From assembly GCA_964592125.1 (NCBI GenBank), contig CAZQBV010000018.1, forward strand, positions 1-36,040: a stretch of 36,040 nt of DNA, written 5' to 3'. This DNA comes from UBA5399 sp964592125. Its GTDB lineage: Bacteria > Bacillota > Clostridia > Christensenellales > Christensenellaceae. Position 1 is the stretch's first letter. Every line of letters starts with the position of its first letter. The notes under the pieces are model-generated. The model was not told the DNA's origin. It ran no database searches and saw only the letters and a program-made list of their open reading frames with translations. The translations under genes and the position numbers were made by a program. Shown piece by piece: positions 23,891 to 33,392 of this stretch.

Positions 23891-24032
23891 TTTATAACGT
23901 TAAGAACAACATAGCAAAAATTGAAATTATTTTTATATATTATATCATAATAGGAATTTCCCCCCAACAACACAATTGCTTTCAGGGGCGTGTGGTGGTA
24001 CTATAATAGAAAATATTGGGAGAATATAGGGT

Positions 24033-25238
24033 ATGCATGAAAAACTTCAAATGAAAAAATTGGATGAAAGCCATTTAGAGCAGTACAATGAATTGCTTCG
24101 CTATGCCTTTCAGGTAACAGAGAATGACCTATCCCGAGTGGGGTGGGAGGAAGAGGAGATTCGTGCGTCCAAATCTCCGGTGCTGAAGGGTGCCTATGTG
24201 TTGGGCTGGTTTGAAGGGCAGAAGCTGGCATCTCAAATAGCTACTTACCCGCTTAAAATGAACATAAGGGGCTCTATATACAAGATGGGGCTGGTAACCG
24301 GCGTGGCAACCTATCCGGAATATGCGGGTATGGGGCTGATGTCTCAATTAATGAAACAGGCACTTGCCGATATGCGCAGTAACGACCAAACTATTTCGCT
24401 GCTGTACCCATATTCCATTCCCTTTTACAGAAGAAAGGGCTGGGAGCTTATTTCCGATAAAATGGGTTTTCAAATGAAGGATACCCAGCTGCCTCAAAAC
24501 TTGGACGTTCCGGGGCGCGTGGGGCGTGTGGAGCAAGACAGTGCAGATGTAGCTGCCATACACGACCGCTTTGCTGTGGGAACGCATGGCTGCATTGTGC
24601 GGGACGAACTGGTATGGGAGGAGTATTGGCGCTGGGAAGTAAGCGATGTGAATGTGGCGGTTTACTATGACTCTTGCGATGCGCCACAGGGCTATATGGT
24701 GTATCTGCTTCAAAATGATATCTTCTATATCAAGGAAATAGTATGTTTGGAATACGAAGCTTGGAAGGGGCTGTGGAACTATGTAACCGCACATGAATCC
24801 ATGCTGGAATTGGTGAAGGGCAGCAACTATTACAGCAAGCCGATTGCGTTTTGGCTTCCCGACAGTGAAATAAAAGAGACGATTCGCCCATATATGATGG
24901 GCCGCATTGTGGATGCGGAAAAGTTTTTGCAGAATTATCATTTTAGGGCAGCGCCGCAGGACAAAGAGCTAACCTTTTTGGTGGATGATCCGCTTTTGGA
25001 ATGGAACCAAAATGCATTCACGGTTTCATTTAAAAAGGGTGCCACACAGGTAAAGGCGGGCAAGCAAACTGACAATATAGTGAAACTATCCATTGGCACG
25101 CTTACCACATTGCTAATGGGGTATCAGAACGCAAGGTACCTTCAAACCATTGAAAAATTGCAGGCCGAGGATGAAATTGTGGAGTTTTTACATACTGTAG
25201 TGTCCGACGAGAAGGCCTATATTTCGGATTATATTTGA
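24033..25238 (+). CDS. Eis-like GNAT N-acetyltransferase
   Basis: 401 residues, the normal length of the Eis family. An N-terminal GNAT domain carries the acetyl-CoA segment VTGVATYPEYAGMGLMSQLM and SLLYPYSIPFYRRKGWEL. A second GNAT-like half follows, and then a C-terminal SCP2-like domain (LSIGTLTTLLMGYQNARYLQ) ends near the C-terminus. Eis proteins acetylate amines including aminoglycosides; clostridial members are mostly uncharacterised, so resistance should not be assumed. GGGAGA lies 9 bases before the ATG, and TATAAT at 24002-24007 is a possible -10. Confidence 0.88.
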   Translation: MHEKLQMKKLDESHLEQYNELLRYAFQVTENDLSRVGWEEEEIRASKSPVLKGAYVLGWFEGQKLASQIATYPLKMNIRGSIYKMGLVTGVATYPEYAGMGLMSQLMKQALADMRSNDQTISLLYPYSIPFYRRKGWELISDKMGFQMKDTQLPQNLDVPGRVGRVEQDSADVAAIHDRFAVGTHGCIVRDELVWEEYWRWEVSDVNVAVYYDSCDAPQGYMVYLLQNDIFYIKEIVCLEYEAWKGLWNYVTAHESMLELVKGSNYYSKPIAFWLPDSEIKETIRPYMMGRIVDAEKFLQNYHFRAAPQDKELTFLVDDPLLEWNQNAFTVSFKKGATQVKAGKQTDNIVKLSIGTLTTLLMGYQNARYLQTIEKLQAEDEIVEFLHTVVSDEKAYISDYI

Positions 25239-25287
25239 TGCGCGGCATTGGAAGATGTGGCAGAACAAACAACAATGAGCGGGTGCT

Positions 25288-25545
25288 ATGGAAAGCAATA
25301 ACTATGTCTATATTTTGGAATGCCGTGACGGCACTCTGTATACCGGCTGGACCAATGATTTGCACAAGCGGTTGGCGGCACACAATGCAGGTACAGGTGC
25401 CAAGTATACCAAGCCAAGGCTGCCTGTAAAGCTGCTGTACCAAGAGCTGTGCGACACCAAGCAGCAGGCCATGCAGCGCGAATACGCAATTAAGCAACTG
25501 AGCCGTGCAGAGAAGCTGGCACTGGTGCAAAAAGTTTTGCTGTAG
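25288..25545 (+). CDS. GIY-YIG nuclease-family protein (UPF0213/YhbQ-like)
   Basis: 85 residues, a stand-alone GIY-YIG domain. The motif is present as YVYILECRDGTLYTGWTNDLHKRLAAHNAG, with the Y...Y-x-G pair, the catalytic Arg in KRL and the closing Glu in REYAIKQLS. Family members of this size are thought to act on branched or damaged DNA; the role is not settled. 49 bases downstream of the Eis-like gene, same strand, perhaps co-transcribed. Confidence 0.9.
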   Translation: MESNNYVYILECRDGTLYTGWTNDLHKRLAAHNAGTGAKYTKPRLPVKLLYQELCDTKQQAMQREYAIKQLSRAEKLALVQKVLL

Positions 25546-25572
25546 CGGTAGCATGCCTATAATCATAAATGC

Positions 25573-25607
25573 AAAAACGCGCACACTCAATGGAGGTGCG
25601 CGTTTTT
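25573..25607. terminator. Bidirectional intrinsic terminator
   Basis: AAAAACGCGCAC (25573-25584) pairs with GTGCGCGTTTTT (25596-25607), 11-base loop. It ends the plus-strand GIY-YIG transcript and faces the minus-strand operon. Confidence 0.88.
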
Positions 25608-25617
25608 AGGAAACAAG

Positions 25618-25652
25618 CCGGCGAGCCCATGTTGCGAAAACGACCTCGCCGG
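25618..25652 (-). terminator. GC-rich hairpin at end of second sugar operon
   Basis: CCGGCGAG (25618-25625) pairs with CTCGCCGG (25645-25652), with a 19-base loop. It lies 26 bases past the last minus-strand stop and, with the neighbouring hairpin, should end that operon. Confidence 0.65.
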
Positions 25653-25677
25653 TTTAGGTGTATAGCGATTGGTAATG

Positions 25678-26724
25678 CTAGCTTTTCAGCAGCCCGTTGG
25701 TAGTGCCTGTGGCCAATTGCTTTTTCAACAGTGCTTTCTGCCGTTTGATATCCATGGAATCCACCGCTTTATTCAGGAACAGCAGTCCCAAAAGCATAAT
25801 GCCCCAAATCATCTTTTTGGCATAGGGGGTAAACTGCCACAGTGTGAACGCGCTTTGCAGAACCTGTATGCATACCAGAGCCAGCAATATACCCACAATG
25901 GTGCCTTTGCCGCCAGAGGGGCTAATGCCCGCCAGCACGCACACCAGAATGGCCTGCAACAAGTAGGTATCGCCATAGCCCACCTTGGCAGAGTTTACAC
26001 GCGCAATAATCATAAGCGCTGCAATGCCTGCCATCAGCCCTGCAATGGCATAGGCTGTCATGGTGTGCTTTTCTGTATTAATTGCGGAAAAGCGTGCTGC
26101 GGTGTGGTTTTCACCTATAAAGTAAATCTTTTTGCCAAAGCTGGTGCGTGCCATTACAAACATTAGCACAATGGCAATGACAATAAACAACCAGAACACA
26201 TAGGGTAGCTGGGCAAAAGTTTCTGTGCCCAATTTGGTGAATCCTTCGGGGAATCCATTGATACCTTGCCCCCCGCTAACTGCCATGCTGATGCCGTTGT
26301 ACAGTATCATGGTACCCAAAGTGGCCACAATGGGGTTTACGGAAACTTTTGTAATAAGAATGCCATTTAGCAGCCCGCACAGTATGGCTACGCCAATGGC
26401 CACCACCACTGCAATAAAAACAGTTGCGCCTTCTCCCGCGGATTGCAGTAAGGATTCGTTTGTCATAATCATAGCGGCAAAGATACCCGAAAGGTTTGCA
26501 TTTGCCACAATAGACAAGTCTATACCGCCCAGCAGCATTGCCATGCCCATGCCCAGCGACAGTACTGCAAATTCCGAAACCTGAAAAGCCATGCTGGAAA
26601 GATTTCTGGCGTTGTACATTTTATCGCCCAGTACAATGGCCATTGCCAGAAGGATTCCTATGGTTACAAATATTAGGATGGTAAGGTTTAAATCCTTCCG
26701 CATTTTATTTTTTAAATTTTGCAT
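25678..26724 (-). CDS. ABC transporter permease (rhamnose/AI-2-type)
   Basis: 348 residues, RbsC-family fold with about nine to ten hydrophobic segments. The family motif GGIDLSIVANANLSGIFAAMI lies at about 66-86 and the loop GKKIYFIGENHTAARFSAI in the second half. It pairs with a second, different permease immediately upstream, as in the RhaP/RhaQ and LsrC/LsrD heterodimers. AGGAGG before the ATG. Last gene of the operon. Confidence 0.92.
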   Translation of the reverse strand: MQNLKNKMRKDLNLTILIFVTIGILLAMAIVLGDKMYNARNLSSMAFQVSEFAVLSLGMGMAMLLGGIDLSIVANANLSGIFAAMIMTNESLLQSAGEGATVFIAVVVAIGVAILCGLLNGILITKVSVNPIVATLGTMILYNGISMAVSGGQGINGFPEGFTKLGTETFAQLPYVFWLFIVIAIVLMFVMARTSFGKKIYFIGENHTAARFSAINTEKHTMTAYAIAGLMAGIAALMIIARVNSAKVGYGDTYLLQAILVCVLAGISPSGGKGTIVGILLALVCIQVLQSAFTLWQFTPYAKKMIWGIMLLGLLFLNKAVDSMDIKRQKALLKKQLATGTTNGLLKS

Positions 26725-26766
26725 ATTGTATTCCTCCCTGTTGGTTTGATGTTTGTTTGCTGCAAA

Positions 26767-27792
26767 CTATTCGGTAAAGATAAACATCTTCCGGTTGCGC
26801 TTTCTCTCCTGATAGGAGGTGAAGGCAATGCTAAGCAGCAATATAATGCCAAGGAACAAGTTGTTCCAAGAGGAGGAAAAGCCAAGGAATATTAGGGTGG
26901 TGTTCATTAAGTTCATAAGCGTTACGCCCAGAATGGTGCCCAAAATGGTTCCTTTGCCACCTGTTATGCTGGCGCCACCAATGATAACCGCGCCAATGGT
27001 GGTTAGCTCGCTGCCCACAAGGGTTACTGGGTTTACCGCATTCACACCGCCAATGTACACCAGACCGTATAGGCCGCCCAACACACCCATAAATCCATAT
27101 ACAAACAAGTGCGTTTTCCAAATGTTGAAGCCCGCCCTTCTTGCGGATTCTTGTGAACAGCCAAGTGCCAAAATGCTTTTGCCCAGCATGGTTTTGTGCA
27201 ATATAATCCATGTAACCAACACCACCAATACAATGATGATAATAAAACCTGTAAGTCCGTTGGTGCTGCCGTATTGATCCACATAGCTAAACAACTTGAA
27301 TTCGCCAAAGTCTGTAATGGAAGAGGGGATTTCTACAGAGCCAATATTCTTTGTGCCAATAAACGTGGTGAGTATGCCATGATACAGGCTGGAGGTGCCC
27401 AGAGTGATAATAAAAGGCTCCATTTTGGTTACATGAATGAACACAGCGTTTAAAAGCCCCAGCCCCAGGCCTATGGCACAGGCCACAACAATGCAAAACA
27501 CTATGTTGTTGATACCGGTGCGCATCATTAGCATGGTGGCGGTATACCCGCTGAATATGGCAACCGCGGTAAAGGAAACGTCTATCCCGCCGGAGATCAT
27601 TACCAGCAGCAGCCCCATTGCCACAATCATAACGCCCGCCATAGATTTTATCATGTCGTAAATGGTGGCAGCATTCAAAAACTCGGGATTCACCACTGCC
27701 ACAACAATGCTGTAAACAACAATAATCAAAATCAAAAACTTTTCGTTGGTGATTGATTTTTTCGGTTTCAACGTTTTTGTCTGCTCTGTCAT
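26767..27792 (-). CDS. ABC transporter permease (rhamnose/AI-2-type)
   Basis: 341 residues, second RbsC-like permease. Motif SGGIDVSFTAVAIFSGYTATM at about 66-86 and the loop GKSILALGCSQESARRAGF. Its ATG overlaps the stop of the ATPase gene (ATGA), with AGGAGG inside the end of that gene, so translation is coupled. It probably forms the channel together with the permease 42 bases downstream. Confidence 0.92.
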   Translation of the reverse strand: MTEQTKTLKPKKSITNEKFLILIIVVYSIVVAVVNPEFLNAATIYDMIKSMAGVMIVAMGLLLVMISGGIDVSFTAVAIFSGYTATMLMMRTGINNIVFCIVVACAIGLGLGLLNAVFIHVTKMEPFIITLGTSSLYHGILTTFIGTKNIGSVEIPSSITDFGEFKLFSYVDQYGSTNGLTGFIIIIVLVVLVTWIILHKTMLGKSILALGCSQESARRAGFNIWKTHLFVYGFMGVLGGLYGLVYIGGVNAVNPVTLVGSELTTIGAVIIGGASITGGKGTILGTILGVTLMNLMNTTLIFLGFSSSWNNLFLGIILLLSIAFTSYQERKRNRKMFIFTE

Positions 27793-29321
27793 ACTGCTGC
27801 GCCTCCTTTTGTTTGGAGGTGCAGGGAGTTGATCACTTCCATTATTTTATTGTCGATATTGTTCTGTTTCATATCTTCTTCCCCAAATTCGCGTACAATT
27901 TCGCCTTGATACATCACTGAAACACGGTTGCAATTTGCCACAATTTCTTCAATTTCGTCCGAAATGATGATGACTGCAATGCCTTGTTTTGCCAATAGTT
28001 GAATTTGATCGTAAATTTCGGCCTTGGAACCAATGTCTACACCCACTGTGGGGGTGTCCAGTATAAACAGCTTGGGCAGTGTGGCTTTCCACTTTCCAAT
28101 TACCACTTTTTGTTGGTTTCCGCCCGATAGCGTTTTCACCATTGTGCCAGCGCCGGGTATTCGTATCTTCAGGTTTTGTATGGTTTCGTTGGCCAGAGTT
28201 AGGCGCTTTGTGTTATCCAAAACACCCAATTTGCTTGTCATACGGTTTAAAATTGCCGAGGTTACATTGTCGGTCAAGTCTTTGTCCAGCAGCAGCCCCT
28301 GCGTGGAACGGTCTTCCGGCAATAGCGCAATGCCCAAGTTTACTGCGTCCACCGGGCTTTTTATATGCACCTGCTTGCCGCCGAATTGAATGCTTCCGGA
28401 GTCGGGCGTGTTTAGCCCAAAAATGGAGAGCGCCAGCTCTGTACGCCCCGAACCCAGCAACCCTGTGATGCCCATAATATCTCCCGGGCGTACATCCATA
28501 TGAATGTTGTGGAAATGGCCATGCTTTGAAAGATTTTTAATTTGCAGCAAGGGGGCAACATCTTCTTGTTCCCTTAAATAATGGGTGTATTCTATTTCCC
28601 GGCCGGTCATGGCATACACCAGCTTGGCTTTTGTTATTTCTTCTTTTTCTAAGTCGGCCACCTGCTTGCCATCGCGAAATACAGTAAGGGAATCTGCAAC
28701 GGAAAGCACCTCGTCCAGCTTGTGGCTAATAAACACGATGGAAAGTCCCTTTGCCTTTAGTGTGCTTACAATAGAAAGCAGTTTTTCTATTTCTGCACGG
28801 GTGAGCGCGGTGGTGGGCTCGTCCATAAACAGTATTTTGGTATCCAGTGCCAATGCTCGGCAAATGGCAATAATTTGCCTATTTGCAATGGAAATTCCCT
28901 GCACCTTTTCATCCAAATCCAAAGACACGCCTATCATTTCCAATGCTTTTTGGGCTATTTCCCGAACCTCTTTTTTTGGTACTCCTTTTCTTTTGTCCTT
29001 CACCAGTTTGTTCATGGCAATGTTTTCTGCAACGGTCATATTGCTAAACAAAGATAAATCCTGATAAATGATTTGTACGCCGGCGTTGATTGCGCCAATG
29101 GGGGTCAACTTGGGGTACTCTTGGCCATTTATTAAAATCTGGCCGGAATCGGGCTCTTCCACACCTGCAACAATTTTTACAAATGTAGATTTTCCACTTC
29201 CGTTTTCCCCTGCAAGGCAGCGCACTTCGCCTTGCCTAATGGTAATATTTATATTGTCCAGCGCTTGCACGCCAACATAGCTTTTACTTATATTTTTCGC
29301 AACTAAAATAGCGTCTCCCAT
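27789..29321 (-). CDS. Sugar ABC transporter ATP-binding protein (double domain)
   Basis: 510 residues from the ATG at 29321; the frame is open 26 codons further, but AAGGA lies 9 bases before this ATG and the family begins near here. Walker A GENGSGKST in the first module, with the degenerate signature SIANRQIIAICRALA; LSGGNQQK in the second, whose Walker A is lost (GLLGSGRTE). Same layout as RbsA/RhaT. Separated from the binding-protein gene by a 228-base gap that contains hairpin repeat D. Confidence 0.94.
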   Translation of the reverse strand: MGDAILVAKNISKSYVGVQALDNINITIRQGEVRCLAGENGSGKSTFVKIVAGVEEPDSGQILINGQEYPKLTPIGAINAGVQIIYQDLSLFSNMTVAENIAMNKLVKDKRKGVPKKEVREIAQKALEMIGVSLDLDEKVQGISIANRQIIAICRALALDTKILFMDEPTTALTRAEIEKLLSIVSTLKAKGLSIVFISHKLDEVLSVADSLTVFRDGKQVADLEKEEITKAKLVYAMTGREIEYTHYLREQEDVAPLLQIKNLSKHGHFHNIHMDVRPGDIMGITGLLGSGRTELALSIFGLNTPDSGSIQFGGKQVHIKSPVDAVNLGIALLPEDRSTQGLLLDKDLTDNVTSAILNRMTSKLGVLDNTKRLTLANETIQNLKIRIPGAGTMVKTLSGGNQQKVVIGKWKATLPKLFILDTPTVGVDIGSKAEIYDQIQLLAKQGIAVIIISDEIEEIVANCNRVSVMYQGEIVREFGEEDMKQNNIDNKIMEVINSLHLQTKGGAAV

Positions 29322-29488
29322 ATGCTTGCTTCCTTCCCAAAACAATTGTACCGTCGCCCCACCCCGGGCAGGGCGACAATACCAGAGTGATATGTGCAAT
29401 TGTTTTCTGTAATACTATTTTGATTAGAAAAGTGTAGAAATTACTTTTCTACTATCGCATGAAATATCGTACTAGAGATTGAGGTTTT

Positions 29489-29550
29489 ATACCAATCCCA
29501 TTTAAAAATGCTTGCATTTTTATAGCGCGAAGCGCGTTTGGAATGAGTAT
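29489..29550 (-). repeat. Short hairpin-array repeat, subtype D
   Basis: 62 bases bounded by ATACCAATCCCATTT and the inverted AAATG..GAGTAT form (TTTGGAATGAGTAT). Interior: AAAAATGC-tt-GCATTTTT... read as AAAAATGC/GCATTTTT with almost no loop, then GCGC-gaa-GCGC. It looks like a minimal member of the same family with two hairpins. Its right end shares one base with the binding-protein stop codon. Confidence 0.7.
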
Positions 29551-30689
29551 TAGAAATTGAAGATGGGCTCATCAATGTTTTCGGCAGTGAATACCAGTGG
29601 CGCATCACCCAGCAGCATGTTGCCTTCCATTCTCATTTCTTTATAGCCATCTTTGTCGAAACTAATGCCGGCTTCAATGGGTTCGCCCTTTAGCACACGC
29701 AATGCAATTTCGCAAGTTACATAGCCTGCATCTGCCGGACGCCATGCCAGGCCTGCATCCATATACCCTTCGCGAATGTATTCGCCTGCCTGCAGCGGTA
29801 CAGCTGTGGATACCAGTGCAATGTCGTTTCTGTTCCGCTCTTTCAATGCCTGGGCAATGCCTGCACCGGAAGCCGCGCTATCTGTAAATCCTTTGATATC
29901 GGGGTTGGCTTTCAGCACTTCAATTGCTTTGTCGTAAGCAACTTGGTTGTCGTTCATATCTTCCAGAGGTTCGGGGGTGATGCATTCCATATCCGGATAG
30001 TTTTCCTTCAGATAGTTTACGCATTCTTCCCACCAAACCATGTGGGGTACCATAGTTAGCATACCTACGAAAGAGGCATACTTGCCTTCGCCGTTCATTG
30101 CCTTTGCAAGGTTTTCGCCAAAACGAACGCCGTGCTCTTTGTTCGGGAACGCTTCCATATCATAATCTACATGATCCAGAATGTCGGGTGCTTCGTGGCC
30201 AATTACCACAATTCCCTGTTCCCTTGCTTTGTCCAACACAGGCGCCATAGATTTCGCATCGTTGGGAACCACGCAAATAGCATCTACGCCCTGTGCAATC
30301 AGGTCTTCTACCATTTGTACTTGCTTTGCAGGGTCGCCGCCTTCGGGTGCAATCTGGTATGCATTTACACCGGTGGTTGCGGCAAACTCTTCCACGCCAA
30401 TTCTCATGTCATCAAACCAGGAGATACCCTCGTGCTTTGCTACCATAACAATTGTGTACTCGCTGTTGTCCTTGGCATCTGCAGCGGGCGCAGCGGCTTC
30501 TTCTGCCGGAGCAGCAGCTTCCTCTGCAGGAGCAGCGGCTTCTTCTGCGGGAGTGGTGGCCTCTTCTGCGGGCGCAGCGGCTTCTGCAGGAGCAGCACTT
30601 TCTGCTGCCGGTGCGGCAGGTTGTGCGCATGCGCCAAATAGCATAACCGCCATTAGCACAACAACTACTAAACTTACAACTTTTTTCAT
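29550..30689 (-). CDS. Sugar-binding lipoprotein (rhamnose/AI-2-type ABC transporter)
   Basis: 379 residues. Lipoprotein signal ending LFGAC (Cys 21). Then a 50-residue Ala/Pro/Glu tether with repeated PAEEAAA units (21-bp DNA repeats around 30490-30600). The mature type I binding fold shows WFDDMRIGVEEFA, LIAQGVDAICVVPNDAKSM, FVGMLTMVPHMVWW and GFTDSAASGAGIAQAL, closest in style to RhaS/LsrB-like proteins. Outside face of the membrane. GGAGGAAG before the ATG. It follows the FGGY kinase by 57 bases. Confidence 0.92.
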   Translation of the reverse strand: MKKVVSLVVVVLMAVMLFGACAQPAAPAAESAAPAEAAAPAEEATTPAEEAAAPAEEAAAPAEEAAAPAADAKDNSEYTIVMVAKHEGISWFDDMRIGVEEFAATTGVNAYQIAPEGGDPAKQVQMVEDLIAQGVDAICVVPNDAKSMAPVLDKAREQGIVVIGHEAPDILDHVDYDMEAFPNKEHGVRFGENLAKAMNGEGKYASFVGMLTMVPHMVWWEECVNYLKENYPDMECITPEPLEDMNDNQVAYDKAIEVLKANPDIKGFTDSAASGAGIAQALKERNRNDIALVSTAVPLQAGEYIREGYMDAGLAWRPADAGYVTCEIALRVLKGEPIEAGISFDKDGYKEMRMEGNMLLGDAPLVFTAENIDEPIFNF

Positions 30690-30746
30690 CTTTCTTCCTC
30701 CATCGTATTTTTTATTTCACTCACAGATGCAAGTGGAAATTAGATT

Positions 30747-32303
30747 CTATTGATTTATGAACTCCGCCTTTCGTACCACGGCGGAAAGAGCTTCGTAATT
30801 TCCCTTTACTTCTTCATAAAGGTTGCGGTATATCTTATAAAGGTCTTCATAAATTTCTTGATTTTTGGGGATGGGCGTTGTGGTATCGGCTACTTTTACC
30901 CAATCTTTCACCACGGTATAGTCTTTAAACACGCCTGTGCCCACGCCTGCCATAATGGCGTTGCCAAAGGGAGCACCCATAGAGGCACTCATATAGTCGC
31001 CGGGAATGCCAATGCAATCGCACACAATTTGGCGCCATATAGGGCTTTGTGCGCCGCCCTCGCCCATTACCATAGGCAGGTTTAGCTGAATGCCCGTTTG
31101 CTTGATTAACTCAAAATTGTGCTTCAATGCAAGTGCCGCTCCCTCCAAAAAGGAGCGCAGCATGTGATCCTTGGTGTGCGAAAAGCTCATGCCATATAGC
31201 ATGCCTCGCGCTATGGGGTTCCAAATGGGGGTGCGTTCGCCCATAAAATAGGGTACGGTAATCAGCCCCTCGCTACCCACGGGAATTTTGCCTGCGCGTT
31301 CGCACAGATAGGTATAAATATCTTCATCCAGCTGTTTGGCCACTAGGCCTTCCACATCTGCAAATTTTTCTTTATAGTAGCGTAACGATGCTCCACAGCC
31401 ACAAATTGCAGCCAAAGTGGTATAGGTGTTTTTCGAGCCGGAGGCATGAACAATGGAAATTAAATCCTTGGTGAATTTTGGCTGTTGGTGCACAATGCCC
31501 ATTACCCCTGCCGAGCCCATAACCAGCGAGATGTCGCCATCGTTAATGGCGCCGCCCGCTACCCATGCAGCGTTGCAATCCACAGTGCCCGCAATAACGG
31601 GGGTGCCCTTGGCAAGACCTGTGCGTTCGGCAGCCTGTGCGGTTACCTCGCCCACAATGTCGTCACAGGCATACGGTGTAGGAAATTTGGAAGGATCCAG
31701 CCCCAGCTCTTCCATCATCCCCTCATCCCACTTTTTGTTTACTATGTCAAACGCAATGCCAATGAGGCTGGCGTTGGAATAGTCTGTTGCCAGCTTGCCC
31801 GTTAGCATTAGCCGCGGGTAATCGGCGGCAGTTTGAAAGCTGATGGCTTTGTTGTAAAGCTCTGGCCGGTTGTTCTTTTCCCACAGCAATTTTACGGTTG
31901 CGTAATAGGGGTCTATGGGATTGCCACTTACCTGAAATACGCGTTCTGTGCCAATTTTTTCTCGAATAAAATCCGCTTCCTTGGTGCCACGCCGATCCAT
32001 CCAAAAATGGCTGAGCTGCATTGGCTGCAAGTCTTTGTCTATCAAAATACATGCAGGTGAATGTGCGCTAACGGAAACACCCTTAATATCGCGAGGGTCT
32101 ATATTTGCCTGACGGATTGCTTCCTGTATTGTATCCGCAGTGGTTTCCCAGTAGTCGCTGGGCTTGTGCTCTGCCCAGCCCCGGCTATTTGTAAGAGTGG
32201 GGTATTCTATGGTTTTGTTGCCAAGAATGTTACCCTCTTCATCTATCACTACAGATTTTGTGGCACTGCTTCCAATGTCACACCCAACTAAAAATTTTGC
32301 CAT
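30747..32303 (-). CDS. FGGY-family carbohydrate kinase (xylulokinase-like)
   Basis: 518 residues, normal for the family. N-terminal phosphate loop VGCDIGSSATKSVV, the middle FQTAADYPRLMLTGK, catalytic Asp in AGTVDCNAAW, and the C-terminal MGERTPIWNPIARGMLYG plus GEGGAQSPIW nucleotide site. FGGY kinases phosphorylate sugars or polyols such as xylulose, ribulose, rhamnulose, erythritol; the exact substrate cannot be read. AGGAGG before the ATG. Downstream of dhaK and upstream of the transporter. Confidence 0.92.
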   Translation of the reverse strand: MAKFLVGCDIGSSATKSVVIDEEGNILGNKTIEYPTLTNSRGWAEHKPSDYWETTADTIQEAIRQANIDPRDIKGVSVSAHSPACILIDKDLQPMQLSHFWMDRRGTKEADFIREKIGTERVFQVSGNPIDPYYATVKLLWEKNNRPELYNKAISFQTAADYPRLMLTGKLATDYSNASLIGIAFDIVNKKWDEGMMEELGLDPSKFPTPYACDDIVGEVTAQAAERTGLAKGTPVIAGTVDCNAAWVAGGAINDGDISLVMGSAGVMGIVHQQPKFTKDLISIVHASGSKNTYTTLAAICGCGASLRYYKEKFADVEGLVAKQLDEDIYTYLCERAGKIPVGSEGLITVPYFMGERTPIWNPIARGMLYGMSFSHTKDHMLRSFLEGAALALKHNFELIKQTGIQLNLPMVMGEGGAQSPIWRQIVCDCIGIPGDYMSASMGAPFGNAIMAGVGTGVFKDYTVVKDWVKVADTTTPIPKNQEIYEDLYKIYRNLYEEVKGNYEALSAVVRKAEFINQ

Positions 32304-32363
32304 TGTATTCCTCCTGTGCGATTCTATTTTTATGAAATATAAAATTCAAATCAAACCTATGTA

Positions 32364-33392
32364 TCAGCGTATATTTAGCGCATAGCAGTAAGCTGGTGTA
32401 TGCAGCAGCTTTTTTAGTTCTTCATCCAGCTTCATTAGTGTAATGGTGGCACCCATCATGTCCAAAGAGGTGAAAAAATTTCCTATATTCGACCAGCCCA
32501 CGCCAATGCCCATATCTGTAAGCCGGTCGTATGCACGGCGAAACAGCAGGTTTTGCTCCATTAGCATGGTGTTGCCCAAGCCGGAAATAAGCACCGCCAC
32601 CTCATCGTTTTTTTGTAACGGCAAATCTTCCAGAATGGCATCCAGAACCCTGTCCACAATTTCGTTGGCGGGTTGAAGCTTGGATGTATCTAGGCTGGGG
32701 TCGCCATGGTGGCCAATGCCAATTTCCATGGTGCCCAGCTCTATTAAATAGTTGGAACGCCCCACCATGGGAATGATGCAGGAGGACAGCCCAACGCCCA
32801 TGCTGCGGGTGGAATCAATCGCTTTTTGCGTAACGGTGATAACGCCACACAGATCATACCCCAAAGCAGCCGCGGCTCCCCCCACTTTCCACATCAACAC
32901 TTCACCGGCAAGGCCACGGCGAAGCGCTTTGTCTGGGGTAGCTACATCGTCGTTTGCCTTTACGGTTCGAACCTCTATGTTGTCTTTTTTTGCAAGCTGT
33001 ATGGCGATTTGCACCTTTTTTTCGTCCCGCGCGTAGTTGCCATACAGGCAGGCAACGCCACAGCCTGCATCCACTGCCTTGATAGCGGTGTAAAACTCTT
33101 CGGGGGTTGGCGGTACGAAGATACCGCCAACGGCCACTGCATCCAGCATATTGTGGCCAATATATCCCATAAAAGCAGGATCGTGACCCGCACCGCCACC
33201 AGAGATAAGCCCCACCTTGCCTTTTACAGGTGCGTGTATATACTTAAAGACTTTCGCGTTTTCCGTGCGCTGAATGAGATGGGGGTAGCACTTTACAAAG
33301 CCATCCACGCTCTCATCCACAATATTTTCAGGTGCATTTACAAATTTTTGCATCCTGTCTTCAAATTCTGTGTGCATTTCAAAATCTCTCAT
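32364..33392 (-). CDS. dhaK: Dihydroxyacetone kinase DhaK-like subunit, without DhaL
   Basis: 342 residues, the usual DhaK length. Substrate-binding loop SGGGAGHDPAF (64-74; usual form GGGSGHEP), D123 in GNYARDE (E. coli D109 equivalent) and H229 in GIGHHGDPS, the residue that binds the ketone covalently. DhaK holds the substrate; phosphoryl transfer needs DhaL (with ATP/ADP) and, in PTS systems, DhaM. Neither is in the window. The changed loops suggest a larger ketose such as a tetrulose or apulose, but this is an inference. The ATG overlaps the stop of the HTH gene (ATGA). Confidence 0.9.
   Translation of the reverse strand: MRDFEMHTEFEDRMQKFVNAPENIVDESVDGFVKCYPHLIQRTENAKVFKYIHAPVKGKVGLISGGGAGHDPAFMGYIGHNMLDAVAVGGIFVPPTPEEFYTAIKAVDAGCGVACLYGNYARDEKKVQIAIQLAKKDNIEVRTVKANDDVATPDKALRRGLAGEVLMWKVGGAAAALGYDLCGVITVTQKAIDSTRSMGVGLSSCIIPMVGRSNYLIELGTMEIGIGHHGDPSLDTSKLQPANEIVDRVLDAILEDLPLQKNDEVAVLISGLGNTMLMEQNLLFRRAYDRLTDMGIGVGWSNIGNFFTSLDMMGATITLMKLDEELKKLLHTPAYCYALNIR

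Noticed and set aside
24033..25238. Aminoglycoside resistance gene
   Set aside because: Eis-like proteins are widespread and mostly uncharacterised in Clostridia; family membership alone does not show resistance.
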